64,000 bases of DNA from Sphingobium chlorophenolicum (GCF_000722875.1 NZ_JFHR01000010.1:62001-126000), one strand, 5' to 3'; numbered from the stretch's first letter, positions 16,567 through 25,563 are shown. A program made the numbers and translations. Notes: a model not told the origin generated them from the letters alone.

Positions 16567-18240
16567 ATGGGCGAGGCGCACAACAGCGTGGAGGCGGAAG
16601 CCGATTATGTCATCGTCGGCGCAGGGTCGGCGGGCTGCGTGCTCGCCAACCGGCTGAGCGCGAACGGGCGGCACAGGGTGGCGCTGCTGGAAGCGGGCGG
16701 GGATGACCGGCCGCTGCAAAATCTCTTCAATCCCGCTCAGGCGATGAGCACGATGAACATCCACGTGCCCGCCGGCTTCACCAAGATGCTGAAGGACCCG
16801 CGCGTCAACTGGAACTATATGACCGAACCCGATCCGGGTTCGGACGGGCGGCAGCATTTCTTCCCGCGCGGCAAGGTTCTGGGCGGTTCCTCCTCCATCA
16901 ACGGCATTCTCTGGGTGCGCGGCCTGCCGGAAGATTATGACGGCTGGCGGCAAAGGGGACTGACCGGCTGGGGCTGGGACGAGGCGGAAACCTATTTCCG
17001 CCGGATCGAAAATCAGCAGGGCGAGGGCGCCAACAGCGACCAACAGGAAGGCCCGCTGACGATCAGCGACGTGCCGATGCGGCATCCCATGCTGGACATC
17101 ATGACCAGGGCGTTCGAGGAAGCGGGCGCTCCCCTGGCCAACGACCTGAACGGCACCACGCGGGAGGGTGTCGCCCGCGTCCGCCTCAACGCGCACAAGG
17201 GGCTGCGCGTGTCGGCGGCGGTCGCCTATCTGCACCCGGCGATGAAGCGGCCCAATCTTCGGGTCTTCATCCACGCCCATGCGACCCGCATCCTGTTCGA
17301 GGGCAGGAAGGCCGTCGGCGTCGAATATTGGAAGGGCGGCCGGTTGCATCAGGTGCGCGCCCGCCGCGAAGTCATATTGTCGGGCGGCACGATCAATTCG
17401 CCCCAATTGCTGGAACTGTCCGGCATCGGGCAGGGCGAACGTCTGCGGGCGTTGGGCATCGCGACGCTGGTGGACAGCCCGAATGTCGGCGAAAACCTGC
17501 AGGATCATTATGCATCGATGATCCGCGCCCGCCTGAAGCCCGGCGCGTCGAGCTTCAACGCCATGTCGCGCGGCCTGCCGCTGGTCGGGCAGATGCTGCG
17601 CTTCGCCCTGAACCGCAGCGGCCTGCTGGCGCTGGGCGGATCGAATCTGACGGCGTTCCTGAAATCCGATCCGGCGCTCGACCTGCCGGACCTGCAATTT
17701 TTCGCCAGCCCCGCCACGGTGGATTTCGAGGCGCTGGCGAAAAATGGCGCGATGACGATGGAAAAGCTGCCCGGCATGACGGTCGGCGGCTATGTGATGC
17801 GTCCGCAGTCGAAGGGTTCGATCCATATCAGGAGCGGCGATTTCCACGACGCCCCCTCGATCAAGCCCAATTTCCTCTCCGCCGAAGCAGACTGCCGGGC
17901 GCAGGTCGGGGGGCTGCGCTGGGCGCGCCGCGTGATGGAAAGTCCCGCGCTCGCGCCCTATTTCGACCATGAACTGACGCCCGGAGCCGCGCTGCAAAGC
18001 GATGAGGAACTGCTGGCCTTCGCCCGCGCCAGCGGATCGACCGGCTATCACCAGACGTCGACATGCGCGATGGGCACGGGGCCGGACGCGGTCGTCACCG
18101 CTGGGCTGAAGGTCAACGGCGTGGAGGGGCTGCGCGTCGTCGACGCCTCGGTCATGCCCGCCGTCGTGTCGGGCAACACCAACGCCGCGACCATGATGAT
18201 CGCGGAAAAGGGCGCGGACCTGATCCTCGCGGACGCATGA
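16567..18240 (+). CDS. GMC-family FAD-dependent oxidoreductase (alcohol/choline dehydrogenase-like)
   Basis: 557 aa. FAD binding: [19 protein letters not shown] near residue 15-33, then [18 protein letters not shown], the GMC signature [17 protein letters not shown], and at the C terminus [11 protein letters not shown] with the catalytic histidine followed by [20 protein letters not shown]. It oxidises a primary or other alcohol to an aldehyde or ketone, which fits the aldehyde dehydrogenase across the divergent spacer. ATG 16567 follows AAAGGAGAAAGCC; a start at 16546 precedes that site and is less likely. The 3' spacer carries repeat A1. Confidence 0.88.
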   Translation: MGEAHNSVEAEADYVIVGAGSAGCVLANRLSANGRHRVALLEAGGDDRPLQNLFNPAQAMSTMNIHVPAGFTKMLKDPRVNWNYMTEPDPGSDGRQHFFPRGKVLGGSSSINGILWVRGLPEDYDGWRQRGLTGWGWDEAETYFRRIENQQGEGANSDQQEGPLTISDVPMRHPMLDIMTRAFEEAGAPLANDLNGTTREGVARVRLNAHKGLRVSAAVAYLHPAMKRPNLRVFIHAHATRILFEGRKAVGVEYWKGGRLHQVRARREVILSGGTINSPQLLELSGIGQGERLRALGIATLVDSPNVGENLQDHYASMIRARLKPGASSFNAMSRGLPLVGQMLRFALNRSGLLALGGSNLTAFLKSDPALDLPDLQFFASPATVDFEALAKNGAMTMEKLPGMTVGGYVMRPQSKGSIHIRSGDFHDAPSIKPNFLSAEADCRAQVGGLRWARRVMESPALAPYFDHELTPGAALQSDEELLAFARASGSTGYHQTSTCAMGTGPDAVVTAGLKVNGVEGLRVVDASVMPAVVSGNTNAATMMIAEKGADLILADA

Positions 18241-18264
18241 TGGGGATATGAAGGCGGGACCAGG

Positions 18265-18513
18265 CAGCGTGGACGAATTCAAGACGCCTGCTGAGGGATT
18301 TGAGTGGAAACCGGACCTATCCTATTCCTCCCCATCGAGAGATGGGGAGGGGGACCGCCGCTGAAAGCGGTGGTGGAGGGGAATGGGGCACGACCTCCGA
18401 ATTTCCCCTCCACCACTCGCTTCGCGAGCGGTCCCCCTCCCCACGCTGCGCGTAGGGAGGAATTTAACGTCCGCTATTGACCATGCGCCGACATTCCCAA
18501 TTCATCCAGCGGG
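18265..18513. repeat. Family A repeat, copy A1
   Basis: This fills the spacer between the convergent GMC gene and DUF3298 lipoprotein gene. It consists of CCTCCCCATCGAGAGATGGG (hairpin), GGGGACC, the hairpin GCCGCTGAAAGCGG, TGGTGGAGGGGA, a short centre, TTCCCCTCCACCA, the hairpin CTCGCTTCGCGAG, GGTCCCCC, and CCTCCCCACGCTGCGCGTAG. Degenerate terminal inverted repeats (GCGTGGACGAATTC at 18267; AATTCATCCAGCG at 18499) frame it. It is the same element as at 25667, 33461, 38168, 41686, 51601 and 56692. Confidence 0.85.
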
Positions 18514-18527
18514 AAGCATAGCGCGTA

Positions 18528-19370
18528 TCAAGGCGCCGCCACGAAAGCGTTCTGATATTCCGTCTTGATCGCCTTGCGCATGGCCGCATCGACCGGCAGC
18601 GCGATGTCATATTTCCCCTCCGCATAGGGACCGGCGCTGTACGGCCCGATGACCACGGTGACGCCGTCGATCAGCTTTCCGTCCTTTGAGGTGGGGACCA
18701 GCACCTCCTTCATCGGATCGATGCATTTGGTGAAATCGTCATCGTCGCTGCGCTTCACCGGCGCGCCCCGCTTCTCCGCCCGCGCCTTGTCCAGCGCATC
18801 GCAGAAGCGGTCGCGAATGGCGGCGGCGAAGGCGGCGCGGGAGGTCATGAGCGCCTCCACCGCCGTTTCGCGCTTGCGGTCCTTGTCCCACAACAGCGCG
18901 TCATAGCCCGTCATGCCGTGCGCGCCGCCGGTAAAGGCGTAGCTTTCCGATTGCAGCGCCAGGAAGCGCGGCGTGTCGGCCGTCACGGTCCAACGGGTCT
19001 GAAGCGCATGCCCACGGAACGGATAGCCGGACGCCTTGGCCGCCTTTTGATCCTCCCGCGCCATTTTCAGCGCGTCTGCCTTGCCGATTTTCAGCGCATT
19101 GCCGAATTTGTCGACCAATGCGGGTATCTGCGCCGCCTGGGCGGGATAGCTGTAGGCGAAATCGAGCAGGTCGGTCTTTTCCTTCCGCTCGAAGGGCTTG
19201 GCGGGCGGCGGGGGTTCGGGCTGGCCCGACATGCGGCTGGCGAAATTGCTGGCAGCGACGTCATTGCCGGGGTGCGCCTCATTGCCATCTTCGGAAACGG
19301 AGCACGCGCCAAGCAGCAGGACCGCTGCCAGCAGCGGCCCGGCCTGCCCCCTCCCCTTCATATCGCGCAT
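18528..19370 (-). CDS. DUF4163/DUF3298-type lipoprotein (RsiV-like fold)
   Basis: 280 aa. It begins with a signal sequence and lipobox LLGAC (lipidated Cys23), then a low-complexity linker, then a domain with YSYPAQAAQIPAL, LALQSESYAFTGGAHGMTGYDALLWD and a C-terminal VTVVIGPYSAGPYAEGKYDI, matching DUF3298-type domains found in lysozyme-responsive RsiV and many lipoproteins. It is probably anchored in the periplasm; its function is unknown. Its ATG (19370) overlaps the stop of the small gene before it as TGATG, so the two are translationally coupled. ATG 19361 is an alternative. Confidence 0.8.
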   Translation of the reverse strand: MRDMKGRGQAGPLLAAVLLLGACSVSEDGNEAHPGNDVAASNFASRMSGQPEPPPPAKPFERKEKTDLLDFAYSYPAQAAQIPALVDKFGNALKIGKADALKMAREDQKAAKASGYPFRGHALQTRWTVTADTPRFLALQSESYAFTGGAHGMTGYDALLWDKDRKRETAVEALMTSRAAFAAAIRDRFCDALDKARAEKRGAPVKRSDDDDFTKCIDPMKEVLVPTSKDGKLIDGVTVVIGPYSAGPYAEGKYDIALPVDAAMRKAIKTEYQNAFVAAP

Positions 19371-19573
19371 CAGTGGGCCTTGGCCGCCGCCATGCACCTT
19401 TCGCTGATCGCCTTGCGCGTATAGCTGCTCTGGAGCGCCGCGCCCGCATTGGGCCAGCCTTCCGCGATCAACGCCTGCTCCACCGCATGCGCTCCGGCGA
19501 AGCGCCCGCTTTCCGCCAGCACATAGGCACGGGCGCGAAGGGCCTGGAGGCGGCCGTCATCGGTGTGCATCAT
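19370..19573 (-). CDS. Small conserved hypothetical protein coupled to the DUF3298 lipoprotein
   Basis: 67 aa, no domain recognised. The sequence is a compact helical pattern (ALRARAYVLAESGRFAGAHA then ALIAEGWPNAGAAL) ending ISERCMAAAKAH. ATG 19573 has a strong AAGGAG eight bases upstream, and the stop overlaps the next gene's ATG, which supports a real gene despite its size. The pattern suggests a helix-rich soluble protein; there is no signal peptide or membrane segment. Confidence 0.7.
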   Translation of the reverse strand: MMHTDDGRLQALRARAYVLAESGRFAGAHAVEQALIAEGWPNAGAALQSSYTRKAISERCMAAAKAH

Positions 19574-19714
19574 CTTGTCTCTCCTTGTTTTAACTGCGTT
19601 CAATCTAGGCCTGCGGACCATCCAAAGCAAATCATGGCGCGGTCGAAGGAGGCGGAGAGGCGATGAAAAATTGCGCTTTTCATCCCAGCCACCTTTCTCC
19701 AAAACAGGCGCGTC

Positions 19715-21112
19715 ATGACTGATTTTTCCGACCTGCTCAAAGCCGATAACAATCAACCCGCCCGTTCGATCCGCATCGTGGATGCGCAAGGATTGGAAGC
19801 CTGGCTCGCCAGCCAGCCGGAGCGGGTGCGGACGCTCGTCGCCGCACAGAAATTCAAGGGCAAGGCGCATGAACATGCGATAGTGCTTGGCGAAGATGCG
19901 GCGGACTGGTCGGTGGTGGCGGGCGTCGCTTCGCGGGAAAAGCTGGGGCCGTGGTGCCTTGCGAAGCTTGCCGAGACATTGCCCGAAGGGACATATCGGC
20001 TGGCGGAGGGAATGGCGGGCGCGGCGATGCTGGGATGGCTGACCGCGCAATATCGGTTCGACCGCTATCGCAAGGAAGAAAATGGCTCCGGCGCACGCGT
20101 GCTGCTGACCGGCGAGGTGGCGCAGATCGAGGCGGCGACAAGGCTGGCCGAAGCGGTGGCGCTGGTGCGCGATCTGGTCAACACGCCCGCCGCCGACATG
20201 GGACCGGGCGAATTGGAAGCGGCGGCGCGCAAGGTCGCGAAACGCTTCGACGCCGAATGCAAGGTGACGAAGGGCGACGCGCTGGAGCAGGGCTTTCCGA
20301 TGATCCATGCCGTCGGCAAGGCGGCGGACAAGAGCTTCGCGCCGCGCCTGATCGAATTGCGCTGGGGCGATCCGAAACATCCGAAGATCGCCATCGTCGG
20401 CAAGGGCATCTGCTTCGACAGCGGGGGGCTGGACATCAAGCCTTCCTCCGCGATGCGGCTGATGAAGAAGGATATGGGCGGCGCGGCCCATGCGCTGGCG
20501 CTGGCGCAGCTCGTCATGGGCGCGCGCCTGCCGGTGCGGCTGCATCTGCTGATCCCGGCGGCGGAAAATGCGGTGTCGGGCAACGCCTTCCGTCCCGGCG
20601 ACATATTGCGGTCGCGCAAGGGGTTGACGGTGGAGATCGGCAATACCGATGCCGAAGGGCGGCTGGTGCTGGGCGATGCGCTGACTTTGGCGGGCGAGGA
20701 CAAGCCGGACCTCATCATCGACTATGCGACGCTGACCGGCGCGGCGCGGGTGGCGGTGGGGCCGGACCTGCCCGCCCTCTTCTCCAACGACGATGCGCTG
20801 GCGGGGGAGATGGACGCCGCCGGAAGCGCGGTCGACGATCCGACCTGGCGCCTGCCATTGTGGGACGGCTATGCCGAGATGCTGAAATCGGACGTGGCCG
20901 ATATCAACAATGCGGGCGAAGGCGGTTTTGCCGGGGCGATCACGGCGGCCCTGTTCCTGAAACGCTTCGTGCCCGACAACACACCCTGGGTGCATCTCGA
21001 CACCTTCGCGTGGCGGCCATCCTCGCGTCCGGGGCGGCCCAAGGGCGGCGAAGCGCTGGGGCTGCGCGCCGCATTTCACATGTTGCAGGCGCGCTATAAC
21101 CGCAAAAAGTGA
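19715..21112 (+). CDS. Leucyl aminopeptidase, M17 family
   Basis: 465 aa. The catalytic C-terminal domain has the two M17 hallmarks: GKGICFDSGGLDIKPSSAM from about residue 229 (metal-binding Lys and Asp, catalytic Lys) and NTDAEGRLVLGDAL at about 310-323 (metal-binding Asp and Glu, catalytic Arg). It removes N-terminal residues from peptides in the cytoplasm using two metal ions. The N-terminal domain is shorter and divergent from E. coli PepA, as in the second M17 paralogue often seen in alphaproteobacteria, so no symbol is given. It is a single gene between a divergent small gene and a regulator. Confidence 0.9.
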   Translation: MTDFSDLLKADNNQPARSIRIVDAQGLEAWLASQPERVRTLVAAQKFKGKAHEHAIVLGEDAADWSVVAGVASREKLGPWCLAKLAETLPEGTYRLAEGMAGAAMLGWLTAQYRFDRYRKEENGSGARVLLTGEVAQIEAATRLAEAVALVRDLVNTPAADMGPGELEAAARKVAKRFDAECKVTKGDALEQGFPMIHAVGKAADKSFAPRLIELRWGDPKHPKIAIVGKGICFDSGGLDIKPSSAMRLMKKDMGGAAHALALAQLVMGARLPVRLHLLIPAAENAVSGNAFRPGDILRSRKGLTVEIGNTDAEGRLVLGDALTLAGEDKPDLIIDYATLTGAARVAVGPDLPALFSNDDALAGEMDAAGSAVDDPTWRLPLWDGYAEMLKSDVADINNAGEGGFAGAITAALFLKRFVPDNTPWVHLDTFAWRPSSRPGRPKGGEALGLRAAFHMLQARYNRKK

Positions 21113-21173
21113 AAAGAAAGCGGTTTCGGCAGGCCGTTACGCAACCGGATTGGCTATTGTGCGTTAGGGGGGC

Positions 21174-21581
21174 ATGGATGCTCAGTCTGCACAGAATCAC
21201 GCCGCAGAGTTGAACCGGCCGGGGCTGAAACAGCTCAGCCAATGGATGCGCACGCTGGTCGATTATGTGCGGTCGGGAAAGCCCGACCTCACCAACCGGC
21301 AGATGGCGCTGATGCTGACCGTCTATATCGGCGCGGGGCCGCATACAGTGCGGGGACTGGCGGAGGCGCTGAATGTCTCCAAGCCGGTGATTACCCGCGC
21401 TCTCAACAAATTATCGGCGCTCGGTTATCTGCGGCGGGAACGGGACTCCACCGACCGGCGCAATATTTTCATCACCCGGACCCCAAAAGGGGCGGAATTT
21501 CTTGACGCCTTTCACCATTTCATCGCAGGAACCGGCCGCGATGAACGCCTCAACCACTCCCCTGCGGAACGCACCGCCTGA
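21174..21581 (+). CDS. MarR-family winged-helix regulator
   Basis: 135 aa. The central part LTNRQMALMLTVYIGAGPHTVRGLAEALNVSKPVITRALNKL is a winged helix-turn-helix, followed by the wing GYLRRERDSTDRRNIFITRTPKG, characteristic of MarR. The flanking helices would dimerise. Its last 41 bases overlap the start of the NlpC/P60 gene, and the ArgC gene follows, an unusual partner set. Whether it controls this operon is unknown. Confidence 0.8.
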   Translation: MDAQSAQNHAAELNRPGLKQLSQWMRTLVDYVRSGKPDLTNRQMALMLTVYIGAGPHTVRGLAEALNVSKPVITRALNKLSALGYLRRERDSTDRRNIFITRTPKGAEFLDAFHHFIAGTGRDERLNHSPAERTA

Positions 21582-22449
21582 ACGCATCCGATTCAAGCTG
21601 GACGGCCGGTCGGTCAAGCTGGACACGCGGGTCCATGCCGCGCGTGGCGACCTGGCCGATCTGGCGCTCGCCGGAGTGCTGTTTTCCGCCCATTATGCCC
21701 GCGCCGTCGAACTGACCTGCGTGGCCGCCGGCGCGCCGGTGCTGGCGTCCGACACGCCCAAGGCGCAGGCAGTCAGCGAATTGCTGCGCGGCGAAAGCTT
21801 CCATGCGCTGGACGTGACGGCGGACTGGGCCTGGGGCTTTTGCGGGCATGACGGCTATGTCGGCTATGTCCGGCGGGAGGCGCTGGACGTGCGGGAAGCG
21901 GTGAACAGCCGCATCGTCACCGGCACCGCGCCGTTGTTCAGCGCGCCCGACATCAAATCGCCTATCGCAGATTACTGGCCGCGCGGCGCGCAGTTCACTG
22001 CCGAAGCGGAGGGCGATTTCTTCGCCTGCGCCGAGGGTTATGTGCACCAGCGTCACGCCGCGGCGATCGACGCGCCGGAAAGCGATTGGGTCGCGGTGGC
22101 GGAACGCTATCTGGGCCAGCCCTATGTCTGGGGCGGGCGCGGGCATCGCGGCGTCGACTGTTCGGGCCTGGTGCAGGTCGCGCTCGGCCAGTGCGGGATC
22201 AAGGCGCCCCGCGACACGGATCTGCAACGCGAAGCTATCGGTTCTCCCATCGCGCCGGACGCGCCGCTCCGACGAGGGGACTTCATCTTCTTTCCGGGAC
22301 ATGTCGGCATCATGACCGACAGCGACAATATATTGCATGCCAACGCCCATTGGATGAGCGTGGTGATCGAGCCTCTGGCCGACGTCGTCGGACGGTTGGC
22401 GGCGGATCACGCGGAACCCATATCGGCATGGCGGAGAATCGGCACATGA
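21541..22449 (+). CDS. C40 family peptidase (NlpC/P60) with N-terminal SH3-like region
   Basis: 302 aa. The C-terminal NlpC/P60 domain shows the catalytic cysteine in GHRGVDCSGLVQVAL, the histidine in FIFFPGHVGIM and a third polar residue in NILHANAHWM. The N-terminal half resembles two bacterial SH3-like modules that bind cell-wall peptide. It would cleave D-Glu-diaminopimelate or related bonds. No signal peptide is evident, so it may recycle imported muropeptides in the cytoplasm. ATG 21541 is chosen (CAGGAACC upstream); an earlier TTG at 21502 would extend the overlap with the regulator gene. It shares ATGA with argC. Confidence 0.83.
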   Translation: MNASTTPLRNAPPERIRFKLDGRSVKLDTRVHAARGDLADLALAGVLFSAHYARAVELTCVAAGAPVLASDTPKAQAVSELLRGESFHALDVTADWAWGFCGHDGYVGYVRREALDVREAVNSRIVTGTAPLFSAPDIKSPIADYWPRGAQFTAEAEGDFFACAEGYVHQRHAAAIDAPESDWVAVAERYLGQPYVWGGRGHRGVDCSGLVQVALGQCGIKAPRDTDLQREAIGSPIAPDAPLRRGDFIFFPGHVGIMTDSDNILHANAHWMSVVIEPLADVVGRLAADHAEPISAWRRIGT

Positions 22450-23387
22450 CAAAGATTTTCATCGACGGCGGCGTCGGGACCACGGGACTTGAAATCAACG
22501 AGCGGCTGGCGGGCCGTCCGGAACTGTCGATCATCACGCTGGATGAGGACAAGCGGAAGGATGCCGGGGCGCGCCGGGACGCGCTGAACGCGGCGGACAT
22601 CGTCATCCTCTGCCTGCCGGACGACGCGGCGCGGGAAGCGGTGGCGCTGATCGACAATGGCCGCACGCGGGTGATCGATGCGTCAACCGCCCATCGCGTG
22701 GCGGACGGCTGGACCTATGGCTTTGCCGAACTGGAGCCGGGGCATCGGGAAAAGCTGGCCAATGCGCGCTTCGTCGCCAATCCGGGCTGCTGGCCGACGG
22801 GTTTCCTGGCGCTGGTGCGACCGCTGGTGCTGGCCGGGCTTCTGCCTGCCGACTGGCCGGTGACGGTGTCGGGCGCTTCGGGCTATTCGGGCGGCGGCAA
22901 GTCGATGATCGCGGAATATGAGGGCGCGGAGGGCGTGCCAAGCGCGTTCCGGCCCTATGGGCTGGGGCTGGCGCATAAGCATGGACCGGAAATGCTGCGC
23001 TATTCGGGATTGCGGCATCTGCCGTTGTTCGCGCCCGCCGTGGCGGACACCTATCGCGGCATGATCGTGGAAGTGCCCTTGCAGTTGCACGCCATGCCCG
23101 GCGCGCCGTCGGTGGCGGATGTGCATGGGGCGCTGGCGGCGGCCTATGCCGGATCGCCCATCGTCAGCGTGGAAACACTGGAAGACAGCGCGGCGATGAC
23201 GCAGGTCCGTCTGGAGCATGTGGGCGCGACCGACCGGCTGGCGCTGTTCGTCTTCGGCAACGAAGCGACCGGTCAGGCGCGGCTGGTGGCGGCGCTCGAC
23301 AATCTGGGCAAGGGCGCGGCCGGGGCTGCGGTGCAGAACCTCAACATATTGGCAGGCTTGCCGGAGACTTCGGGCCTGCGGCTTTAA
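22446..23387 (+). CDS. argC: N-acetyl-gamma-glutamyl-phosphate reductase (short, type 2)
   Basis: 313 aa. FIDGGVGTTGLEINERL is the NADP-binding start, and ANPGCWPTGF holds the catalytic Cys115. The length and sequence match the shorter type 2 ArgC found in many alphaproteobacteria. It reduces N-acetylglutamyl phosphate to the semialdehyde in arginine synthesis. ATG 22446 overlaps the stop of the peptidase gene (ATGA), so the enzyme is expressed from the MarR-like/peptidase operon. The frame is open further upstream, but that is antisense or other-frame peptidase sequence. Repeat C follows. Confidence 0.93.
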   Translation: MTKIFIDGGVGTTGLEINERLAGRPELSIITLDEDKRKDAGARRDALNAADIVILCLPDDAAREAVALIDNGRTRVIDASTAHRVADGWTYGFAELEPGHREKLANARFVANPGCWPTGFLALVRPLVLAGLLPADWPVTVSGASGYSGGGKSMIAEYEGAEGVPSAFRPYGLGLAHKHGPEMLRYSGLRHLPLFAPAVADTYRGMIVEVPLQLHAMPGAPSVADVHGALAAAYAGSPIVSVETLEDSAAMTQVRLEHVGATDRLALFVFGNEATGQARLVAALDNLGKGAAGAAVQNLNILAGLPETSGLRL

Positions 23388-23413
23388 CCGCTACGGCCGC
23401 ACATCTCCTCATG

Positions 23414-23502
23414 CGTCATGCTGAACTTGTTTCAGCATCCATTTCTCCCCAAAGGCGAAGGCTCATGGGGACGATGGATGCTGAAACAAGTTCAGCATGA
23501 CG
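23414..23502. repeat. Family C repeat: perfect 29-bp inverted repeat
   Basis: The arm at 23414-23442 (CGTCATGCTGAACTTGTTTC then AGCATCCAT) is repeated exactly in inverted orientation at 23474-23502, around a 31-base centre. The arms carry an internal hairpin TGCTGAAC-TTG-TTTCAGCA-like fold. It lies between convergent argC and a small minus-strand gene and may end transcription from both. Confidence 0.9.
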
Positions 23503-23534
23503 GAGAGTAGAGAGTCGGGCGAACGAAGCTTAGA

Positions 23535-23744
23535 TCAGTGGATCGTCCCCAGCGGCCCCTCATGGGTGAGCAGCACGATCAGCCGCTCGATCTGCCGCCA
23601 GTGGCAGAAACGGATATGATTGCCCACGTCCCGGCTGCGGTCGGCGCGCGCGGCGGCTTCATAACCCGCATTGTCGCCGAACAACGCCATCAACTCGGCT
23701 GCGTCGTCATAGCTCCTGCGATTCGCAAGATACGGCATATTCAT
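23535..23744 (-). CDS. Small conserved hypothetical protein
   Basis: 69 aa from ATG 23744. Sequence features: MPYLANRRSYDDAAELMALF, then GYEAAARADRSRDVGNHIRF and CHWRQIERLIVLL. It looks like a helical soluble protein with many charged residues; I associate similar small proteins with sphingomonads but know no function. ATG 23738 or an upstream TTG/ATG to 23768 are other possible starts. It is convergent with argC across repeat C. The divergent neighbour is a small membrane protein. Confidence 0.65.
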   Translation of the reverse strand: MNMPYLANRRSYDDAAELMALFGDNAGYEAAARADRSRDVGNHIRFCHWRQIERLIVLLTHEGPLGTIH

Positions 23745-23966
23745 GATCAAGCCCCCCAAAGTCCCCACCCTGACGGTAGGGACATCGCTTCAATCGCCGT
23801 GCCAGTTCCGCCCGGCGACGGGGCAGCGCGCCCTGCGAGGGTGAACGGCCCATTAGCCAAGTCCCGTCCTGACACAGCCATCCCAGGATGGGACGCGCCT
23901 GTCCCGAAACGGCGCGAGAGGGAAAGCCTCTGGCCATGCCACTCCACCCGTGGCAAGGAACGGCCG

Positions 23967-24140
23967 ATGACCAAGGCCAGAAAAGAACCGATCGGCGCAG
24001 GCGCCATTTTGGCGTTCACCATTTTGGGGGGAACGATAGCGGGCGGCCTGATGGGCCAGCCAAGCGCGGGCCTTTTGGGCGGCACGGCGCTGGGCATCGT
24101 GATCGCCATATTGCTGTGGCTGTACGATCGGAGAAAATAG
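23967..24140 (+). CDS. Small two-helix membrane protein
   Basis: 57 aa: MTKARKEPIGAGAILAFTIL, then a glycine-rich turn and GTALGIVIAILLWLYDRRK. Two hydrophobic stretches joined by GGLMGQPSAG fit a small inner-membrane protein with positively charged ends. ATG 23967 has AAGGAA upstream. Function unknown. The open frame continues upstream to 23538, but without a ribosome-binding site or homology. The sorbosone-dehydrogenase-like gene follows 60 bases later. Confidence 0.65.
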   Translation: MTKARKEPIGAGAILAFTILGGTIAGGLMGQPSAGLLGGTALGIVIAILLWLYDRRK

Positions 24141-24200
24141 CTTCGCCGCCGATGGTTGCGCGCCTTGCCAGCATGTGGGGGCCAGCATAAACGGGGAGCC

Positions 24201-25532
24201 ATGAAGAAGCATCTGATCGCGCTCGCCCTCATCATATTGGTCGTCCTTGGCGGCCTGTTCTTCTATTTCGCGCGAGGGGATACGGCGCGGCTTCCCGCCG
24301 GGGCCGATGTCGGCAAGGAGCCGGTCTTCACCAGCCCCCGCAGCGAGATGATCCCGACGATGAACGTCGCGGAAGCCACCCCGTGGAAGGGTAGCGAGAA
24401 GCCGGTCCCGGCAAAGGGGCTGAGCGTGGATCGCTTCGCAGAGGGGCTGGACCATCCCCGATCCCTGCTGCGCCTTCCCAATGGCGATGTGCTGGTGGCC
24501 GAAACCGGCAGCCCGGCGCGGCCGACCGGCGGCATCGCCAACCGGGTGATGAACTATCTGATGGACAAGGCGGGCGCGGGCGCGCCCTCCGCCAACCGCA
24601 TCACCCTGCTGCGCGACGCGGACGGTGACGGGCGGGCGGAAACGAAGACGGCTTTCCTGACCGGGCTCCATTCGCCCTATGGCATGGCGCTGGTCGACGA
24701 CACGCTCTACGTCGCCAATACCGACGCGCTGATGGCCTTCCCCTATAAGGAGGGCGAGACGAAGATCGCCGCCCAGGGGCGCAAGATACTGAACCTGCCT
24801 GCGCAAGCGCCCAATATGCACTGGACCCGCAGCCTGGTCGCCAGCCCGCAGGGGCTGCTCTATGTGGGCGTCGGCTCCAACAGCAATATCGGCGAAAACG
24901 ACCTGGCGACGGAGGATAATCGCGCCGCCGTGCTGGAGGTCAATCCCAAGACCGGCGCCTATCGCATCTATGCTTCCGGGTTGCGCAATCCGGTGGGGCT
25001 GGCGTTCGAGCCGAAGAGCGGCGCGCTGTGGGGCGTGGTGAATGAACGCGACATGCTGGGCAGCGATCTGGTGCCCGACTATCTGACGCGGGTGGAATTC
25101 GGCGCCTTCTATGGTTGGCCCTGGAATTATTGGGGCGGTTATGAGGATCGCCGGGTCCAGCCGCAACGGCCGGAAGTCCGCGAATATACCAAGCGGCCGG
25201 ACTATGCGCTGGGCAATCATGTGGCGCCGCTGGGCCTCAGCTTTGCCGACAAGGTGACGCTGGGCGGGGCTTATGCCAACGGCGCCTTCGTCGGGCTGCA
25301 CGGCAGTTGGAACCGGAAGCCCCGGTCGGGCTACAAGGTGGTGTTCGTGCCCTTCGGCGACGATGGCGCGGCGGGCAAGGCCAAGCCGGTCGATGTGCTG
25401 ACGGGCTTTCTGGGCGCCAAGGGCGAGGCGCGTGGACGACCGGTGGACGTCACCGCCGATGCGAAAGGCGCGTTGCTGGTGAGCGACGATGTGGGCGGGG
25501 TCGTCTGGCGCGTGACTGCTGCGGCTAGATGA
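24201..25532 (+). CDS. Sorbosone dehydrogenase family / PQQ-dependent sugar dehydrogenase-like beta-propeller protein
   Basis: 443 aa. An N-terminal membrane segment (LIALALIILVVLGGLFFYFA, residues 5-24) exports or anchors the protein. The beta-propeller contains LDHPRSLLRLPNGDVLVAETG, RDADGDGRAETKTAFLTGL, YASGLRNPVGLAFEPKSG and GLHGSWNRKPRSGYKVVF, typical of the glucose/sorbosone dehydrogenase family. True members are periplasmic quinoproteins that oxidise sugars or aldoses; the substrate here is unknown. ATG 24201 has GGGGA upstream. Repeats B1 and A2 follow. Confidence 0.85.
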   Translation: MKKHLIALALIILVVLGGLFFYFARGDTARLPAGADVGKEPVFTSPRSEMIPTMNVAEATPWKGSEKPVPAKGLSVDRFAEGLDHPRSLLRLPNGDVLVAETGSPARPTGGIANRVMNYLMDKAGAGAPSANRITLLRDADGDGRAETKTAFLTGLHSPYGMALVDDTLYVANTDALMAFPYKEGETKIAAQGRKILNLPAQAPNMHWTRSLVASPQGLLYVGVGSNSNIGENDLATEDNRAAVLEVNPKTGAYRIYASGLRNPVGLAFEPKSGALWGVVNERDMLGSDLVPDYLTRVEFGAFYGWPWNYWGGYEDRRVQPQRPEVREYTKRPDYALGNHVAPLGLSFADKVTLGGAYANGAFVGLHGSWNRKPRSGYKVVFVPFGDDGAAGKAKPVDVLTGFLGAKGEARGRPVDVTADAKGALLVSDDVGGVVWRVTAAAR

Positions 25533-25563
25533 GGTGACGGGCGGGACGAGCCTTTAAACGGCG

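Noticed and set aside
16423..18282. A 619-codon minus-strand frame
   Set aside because: Antisense of the GMC oxidoreductase, which has all family motifs.
18265..18513. CRISPR array
   Set aside because: The repeats are inverted and dispersed, not regularly spaced direct repeats with spacers; no cas genes are present.
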